In this document: positions 40,442-44,367 of the stretch, one piece after another
How positions within the stretch are numbered: position 1 is the first letter of the stretch
How the letters are laid out: the number at the start of each line of letters is the position of its first letter
NCBI GenBank assembly: GCA_015067675.1
Contig: SVMB01000021.1
Coordinates: forward strand, 1 to 44,367
DNA: 44,367 bases
From: Oscillospiraceae bacterium
Lineage (GTDB): Bacteria > Bacillota > Clostridia > Oscillospirales > QAMX01
Direction of reading: 5' to 3'
Made by a program: the position numbers and the translations under genes
The notes under the pieces: model-generated
Told to the model about the DNA's origin: nothing
Database searches by the model: none
Seen by the model: only the letters and a program-made list of their open reading frames with translations

Positions 40442-41347
40442 TTATTCCTCAAAGCAGTCGTAGGCCTCGAGGGTGTACTTGCCGATGGCGTAGATGAGCT
40501 CCTCGGCCTTGATGCGCAGGGGCAGAGGCGCCTTGAAGAGTCGGGTATCCTTCTCAAAGGGCCTGCGGGGTGCGCGGGACTTGAGGATGTTGCAGGACTC
40601 GAAGGTGAAATAGCCGGAGTAGCCGATATCCATGAGGCCGTGCATGAGGCTGTCCATGCTGGTGGTGCCGGAGAAAGGAATCACGTGGTCGTCGGTGGCG
40701 CCGTAGTTGTCCTGCACATGGAGCGCGCGGATGTGACTGCCCATGATGCGCAGCTCCTCGTCCTGGGGCATTTCCTGCAGGTTTGCATGGCCCACGTCCC
40801 AGCAGGCGTGCAGCAGGGGATGGTCGATGAAATCGATGAGAGCGCGCAGGTCGGTAGCGTTGTCGATCCAGTAGACGCCCTCGCGGTGCATTTTGTTGAA
40901 GTTTTCCACGAGGATGTTGACGCCGCAGGTTTCGGCGACGGAGAGAAGGTCGAGGTAGAATGCGCGGTTCTGCTCGAAGCAGTCATCCTTTGAGATGCCG
41001 TAGGCATAGCCGGAGTGGACGACGAGCTCGGTGACGCCGAGGACGGCACAGGCCTCGATGCAGCGCTTGGTGGCGGCGATGAAGCCTTCGTGTTCGTCGT
41101 CGCGGACGAGGGGACGGCCCATGGGGGAATGGGCCTGGATGTAGCGGACGCCGAGGGAGTCGGCGAGGGCGTTCATGCGAGCGCCGTGGGCGCGCCAGTC
41201 GTCGAGCATGAAGCCGCGGGAGAGCTTGTAGTCGGAGCCGAAGTTGTAGTCAACGAAGCGGAAGCCTGCCTGATGGATGTAGCGAACGGAGTCTTCCTGA
41301 GAGATTTCATAGAGATCGAAATCAGCGGTAGTGGTAGCCAGTTTCAT
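40442..41347 (-). CDS. Xylose-isomerase-like TIM barrel (sugar isomerase/epimerase type) 2
   Basis: A 301-aa TIM-barrel protein of the sugar isomerase/epimerase family: YIHQAGFRFVDYNFGSDYKL, VNILVENFNKMHREGVYWID (Glu), HACWDVGHANLQ (Asp, His), IRALHVQDNYGATDDHVIPF and GYFTFESCN (Glu). The metal site seems complete. RBS GGAGG lies 9-10 nt before the ATG and a strong promoter is at 41391-41419, making this the first gene of a four-gene run with a MATE transporter, an M42 peptidase and a related TIM barrel. The coding strand is unusually C-rich (+ strand G-rich) near its 5' end, beside repeat G. Confidence 0.86.
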   Translation of the reverse strand: MKLATTTADFDLYEISQEDSVRYIHQAGFRFVDYNFGSDYKLSRGFMLDDWRAHGARMNALADSLGVRYIQAHSPMGRPLVRDDEHEGFIAATKRCIEACAVLGVTELVVHSGYAYGISKDDCFEQNRAFYLDLLSVAETCGVNILVENFNKMHREGVYWIDNATDLRALIDFIDHPLLHACWDVGHANLQEMPQDEELRIMGSHIRALHVQDNYGATDDHVIPFSGTTSMDSLMHGLMDIGYSGYFTFESCNILKSRAPRRPFEKDTRLFKAPLPLRIKAEELIYAIGKYTLEAYDCFEE

Positions 41348-41390
41348 AGAGATACCTCCGGAAAAAGAAGAATGAGGGGTCTTTGGTCAT

Positions 41391-41419
41391 ATTGTAGCGC
41401 AGAGAAAAGGGCGAGTCAA
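41391..41419 (-). promoter_or_regulatory. Sigma-A promoter of the TIM-barrel / MATE / M42 operon
   Basis: Minus strand: TTGACT (41419-41414), 17-nt spacer, TACAAT (41396-41391), 43 nt before the ATG. Repeat G begins 16 nt further upstream. Confidence 0.8.
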
Positions 41420-41434
41420 GGGAAGCGGAAGAAT

Positions 41435-41816
41435 AAATGCAATACCGGACTGTGATTCGCAGGAATTGTTAAGCGGCGCAGCCGAGAAACGGGTGCAGGG
41501 GCGTGCCGCCCCTGCCGAGGGTTGAAGGGGCGAGCAGCCCCTGGATGATCCCACATCGGCGAACTGGCAGAATGACAGATGACGCGTGACAGAGGACGGC
41601 AAAAATGAAATGAAATAAAAATCGAAACCCTACCGCCTGATTCCTTTATCTGTTGTATTGCTACGAGTCACAAGTGTAACGAGTGACGAGCCACGATAGA
41701 TGCCGTGCCCGGCGTACTTGCCTTTCTGTCAGCTCTCACCTCGGGCACAAGTATGTCCCAATAAAATAAATAAACGCCCGTATTCTGCAGCGCCGAAATG
41801 CTGCAGAATACGGGCT
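41435..41816 (+). repeat. Structured repeat G (left half plus central hairpin)
   Basis: Outer arm AAATGCAATACC, GGCGCAGCCGAG; the GGAACGC stem is missing; stem CAGGGGCG / CGCCCCTG with TGC loop; stem AGGGGC / GCCCCT; box GGCGAACTGGCAGAATGACA; stem GTCAC (41667-41671) / GTGAC (41683-41687); then the central hairpin at 41776-41815. There is no right half: the stop of the lyase-like gene lies 57 nt beyond. Between the last left-half stem and the central hairpin lies about 60 nt of unrelated sequence. Confidence 0.87.
41776..41815 (-). terminator. Central hairpin of repeat G
   Basis: Arms GCCCGTATTCTGCAG (41776-41790) and CTGCAGAATACGGGC (41801-41815), 15 perfect base pairs; on the minus strand it is followed by GTTTATTTATTTTATT. 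Positioned to end the transcript of the gene at 41873-44116. Confidence 0.75.
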
Positions 41817-41872
41817 CAGTCTTTTAACCTGGTATAGCCGGAGATATCCGGAAGCGTGGTCTGTACTGCCTT

Positions 41873-44116
41873 TTATGCTTCCAGAAGTCCCGTATCCATC
41901 AGTGCCTTGTAGTAGACCATCAGATGGGGTGCACCGCTGCTGAAGGCTTTGTTGGAGGAGCTTGCCGTGCCGCTGATGACACAGTGATAGCTGGCGGACT
42001 TGCCGCCGCCGCCCTTGGGCACCTTCTGCATCATCTCGCGGAAGGTGGGCAGGGCGTATTCCAGATACTTCTTGTCTCCGGTGAACTGATAGGCGTAGGT
42101 CAGGGGGCCGAATACCTGCACGCTGAGCACGTTCACGTCCAGACTGGGCAGCTGCTTGTAGTAGAACAGCCCCGTGAACTCGTCGATGCAGTTTTCCACC
42201 AGATCCTGCACGGCACGCAGAATCAGGCCGCGGATCTCCTCGCTGGGACGGGCGTTGTACAGGCTCTTGAGCGCGTTGATGGCCACAGAGATCATGAACG
42301 GTACTCTGATCATACTGTGATCGGTGTACGGCGAAATGAACGCGCCCATCTGCTGCTCCCACTTCACAAACAGGGACACGATGGTCTCGCAGTGCTTCAG
42401 CCAGTACTCATCAAACGTCTCCTTGTACAGCGCAGACATGGCAAACAGCGCCCAGCCGGACTCGCGGGCAGAACCAAAACCGCCGTGCACGAACTTGAAT
42501 ATCTTGTTTTCCAGCAGATACTGGATGTTGCGGCCCATGGCCAGCGCCATTTCCAGCACATCCGGATCGCCGGTCTCGTGGTAGTAGTCCAGCAGGCTTT
42601 CCACCCACTCATGGGAGGGCGTGCAGCCCCTGGTCACGTGACGCGCAGAGTGCACCACCTGACCGCCCATACGGCCGGGGTCAGCCGAATGATGGCAGAT
42701 ATCCACGTCGATGAGATGCTCGGTGGCGACCTTCATCGCAGCAAAGGCCGCGCGGCGGTAGTGGGTGATGTAGTAGAGGTAGAAGGAATGCCCCGCGTCG
42801 TACTCGCCGTTGATCCAGACGATGTCGCCCATGCCGCGGCCCTGCAGGGTATAGCCGGAGTCGGGGTTATCGCCCCAGTGGAGGATGCCGTAGGCCTTGG
42901 AACGGTCGGCGAAGAGCTGCTCGAGGTAGAATTCCATATGACCGTTGCGCTTGGCAGTGAAGATATCCTCGTAGATACCGGTGGCTTCGTAGACCGCAGG
43001 CTCGAGGGTGGGCTTGTCGGGCAGCTGATACTGCAGGGAGCGGAAGTTGATGTCCTCACGGCGGGCAGCATTCGGTGCATGGAAGTAGAGCTGCATGCGG
43101 TGGGTCTTGGACATACCCTCGATGAACTCCACAGCGCCGGTGGACTCGGGGATCAGATCTACGGTCAGGGCATCCTTTGACACCGCGACGCGCTTGGGGA
43201 AGTTCTGCTGCGCCTGATAGATGGTGGCGCATACCGCGCGCTTTTCATCCTGCCAGTCGGCATAGAGGGTGCCGTAGAGCACTTCGGGATTCTGCTCGTT
43301 AGCGGTGAAGAGCAGGTACTGATCGTCGATGAGCTTCTCGGTCTCGCCCTCCTGATAGGTGGTGACGTAATTGGAATGGGCGACGAAGCAGGCGGTCTCG
43401 CCGCAGGCCTTGGGCGTGAGCCGCAGATTCATGGAAGCGATAGAGGAGACGGTCAGGCCGGGGGCGGCGTTTGCAAGCTCCAGAGGCTTGCCGGACTCGG
43501 TATTGATCACACGGTAGTCCAGATCGATCCAGGACTTGCCGGCATAGGCGTAAAGCGTCACGATGTAGTCAAACCAGGTACCGGACGCACCGGTATGGCG
43601 GCCGCGGGTGCGCAGCATGGCGCGCACGGGGCCGGATTCGATGACTTCCCAGCCCTTTTCGCCCGCACCGGCTGTGTAGGCATTGCCCTTGCCGTCGGTG
43701 ATGGTGAAGGGGGAGATTTCCTCACGGGTGAAGGTACCCTGCGGGGTCGTGATGGAGTCAAAGAGCGCGTCGGGAGTGTTCGACAGGGCGATTTTCAAGG
43801 CGCCGGTATCCACGCAGGAGGCGCTGACGCACATGGAAGAGGCAAACGCGGGATCAGCCGCGTTGGTATCAAGGAAATAGTCGGCTCCCTTGTTTGCCGG
43901 GAGATCGGCCTGCAGGTGAACCAGCAGCCACTTCACAGAGCCGTCGGGCCAGCGGGTGGTGACGCGAAACTGTCCCGGGAAAGTTTTTCCCGCGGCGTCG
44001 GCGATACGGCAGCGGCCGATATCGACAAGCGCACCCTGCGGAAAGGGCACGGCGACGGTGGCGGGTTCCAGAGATCTGTCGAAGCAGGACAGACGAGGAA
44101 AGCGGAGTTTAATCAC
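41873..44116 (-). CDS. Exo-rhamnogalacturonan-lyase-like protein (PcRGLX / YetA type, PL26-like)
   Basis: A 747-aa protein. The N-terminal region (LEPATVAVPFPQGALVDIGR, FRVTTRWPDGSVKWLLVHLQ) resembles the RIFT-barrel domain of the PcRGLX/YetA family; the central part (SGTWFDYIVTLYAYAGKSWI, LDLDYRVINTES-like) is a beta-sandwich; the C-terminal half is an alpha/alpha barrel (HHSADPGRMGGQVVHSARHV, GCTPSHEWVESLLDYYHETG). Family members cleave the pectin backbone rhamnogalacturonan from its end. The lack of a signal peptide suggests action on imported oligomers. The start is GTG 44116 with AAGGAGG 9 nt upstream; a promoter is at 44149-44177. No pectin-uptake gene is visible. Family assignment is good, activity unproven. 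Confidence 0.78.
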   Translation of the reverse strand: MIKLRFPRLSCFDRSLEPATVAVPFPQGALVDIGRCRIADAAGKTFPGQFRVTTRWPDGSVKWLLVHLQADLPANKGADYFLDTNAADPAFASSMCVSASCVDTGALKIALSNTPDALFDSITTPQGTFTREEISPFTITDGKGNAYTAGAGEKGWEVIESGPVRAMLRTRGRHTGASGTWFDYIVTLYAYAGKSWIDLDYRVINTESGKPLELANAAPGLTVSSIASMNLRLTPKACGETACFVAHSNYVTTYQEGETEKLIDDQYLLFTANEQNPEVLYGTLYADWQDEKRAVCATIYQAQQNFPKRVAVSKDALTVDLIPESTGAVEFIEGMSKTHRMQLYFHAPNAARREDINFRSLQYQLPDKPTLEPAVYEATGIYEDIFTAKRNGHMEFYLEQLFADRSKAYGILHWGDNPDSGYTLQGRGMGDIVWINGEYDAGHSFYLYYITHYRRAAFAAMKVATEHLIDVDICHHSADPGRMGGQVVHSARHVTRGCTPSHEWVESLLDYYHETGDPDVLEMALAMGRNIQYLLENKIFKFVHGGFGSARESGWALFAMSALYKETFDEYWLKHCETIVSLFVKWEQQMGAFISPYTDHSMIRVPFMISVAINALKSLYNARPSEEIRGLILRAVQDLVENCIDEFTGLFYYKQLPSLDVNVLSVQVFGPLTYAYQFTGDKKYLEYALPTFREMMQKVPKGGGGKSASYHCVISGTASSSNKAFSSGAPHLMVYYKALMDTGLLEA

Positions 44117-44148
44117 AGCGGTGACCTCCTTGAATAGAATATGGTTAT

Positions 44149-44177
44149 ATTATAGCAGAAATTGAGGGGGATGTAAA
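44149..44177 (-). promoter_or_regulatory. Sigma-A promoter of the lyase-like gene
   Basis: Minus strand: TTTACA (44177-44172), 17-nt spacer, perfect TATAAT (44154-44149), 32 nt before the GTG. Confidence 0.8.
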
Positions 44178-44283
44178 ATGTTTTTGGCTGACAAGCCTTG
44201 GCCTAGCAGAAAGAACCCTCTGTATGTAACCGGAAAGCTCCGGCGCCTTGAGGATGTCATATGGATGAGGATCCATAGGCCCT

Positions 44284-44336
44284 GTGCCCTGCGCGGGCAC
44301 CCCCGGTCACTTTCTTGCTTGTGCAAGAAAGTAACC
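44284..44336. repeat. Two hairpins near the window end, including a CTTTCTTGC palindrome
   Basis: GTGCCC / GGGCAC (44284-44300) is followed by a long stem, ACTTTCTTGC (44309-44318) / GCAAGAAAGT (44323-44332), extended by GGT / ACC with one mismatch. The phrase GCAAGAAAGTAACCAAAGAA is familiar to me as an intergenic palindrome seen in many bacterial genomes; I cannot confirm this here. It is different from repeats A-G. Confidence 0.65.
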
Positions 44337-44367
44337 AAAGAAGCACCCGAAGGAAGGACTACCGGTC

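Noticed and set aside
8163-41816. The repeats as CRISPR arrays or REP/BIME sites
   Set aside because: There are no regularly spaced identical repeats with unique spacers, and the modules are long, multi-stem and bipartite rather than single short palindromes.

Overview
The window reads as a chromosomal segment of a GC-rich Gram-positive anaerobe, most likely a Clostridia / Oscillospiraceae-type gut bacterium. This is inference from AGGAGG ribosome sites before nearly every gene, sigma-A promoters (TTGACA / TATAAT, 16-18 nt spacers), an SLH-domain secreted protein, and genes for plant- and host-glycan breakdown. No rRNA, tRNA, CRISPR array, prophage or transposase gene was seen.

Layout. 1-7.7 kb: a truncated SLH-domain surface protein, an AraC regulator, a GH2 beta-mannosidase-like enzyme, a PHP-domain phosphoesterase and an AT-richer membrane protein of unknown role. 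7.7-15.3 kb: a four-helix-bundle protein, GH27 alpha-galactosidase with a DSD1-type PLP enzyme, a small divergent regulator pair (XRE-like and Arc-like), a NodB polysaccharide deacetylase and nagA. 15.6-23.7 kb: housekeeping genes (type IIA topoisomerase A subunit, tatD, metG, rpsT), a ZIP metal transporter and an AraC regulator. 23.8-31.4 kb: an AraC regulator divergent from a tightly overlapped six-gene operon (GH3 glycosidase, U32-like protein, three paralogous QueG-like Fe-S proteins and a cupin). 32.1-37 kb: a PII-like / DUF1538 pair, a 75-aa leader-like peptide and a beta-propeller protein. 37-44.2 kb: two sugar-isomerase-type TIM barrels, an M42 peptidase, a MATE transporter and an exo-rhamnogalacturonan-lyase-like protein. 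GH2, GH3, GH27, the lyase-like protein, NagA and the TIM barrels fit intracellular processing of imported plant or host oligosaccharides; none of the glycosidases has a signal peptide.

The most striking feature is a dispersed family of highly structured intergenic elements at six loci (8163-8273, 10913-12161, 15325-15655, 21598-22352, 31431-32109, 41435-41816). A full element is about 0.7 kb: a left half and a right half in inverted orientation around a long central hairpin. Each half is a chain of stem-loops whose stems differ between copies by compensatory changes, so structure appears to be conserved. All six lie at the 3' end of a minus-strand gene on their right and none lies between divergent genes. 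The + strand is G-rich left of the elements and C-rich right of them, largely regardless of gene orientation (weakest at the last locus). One copy is split by the two-regulator cassette between direct repeats. I do not recognise this family as a named element.
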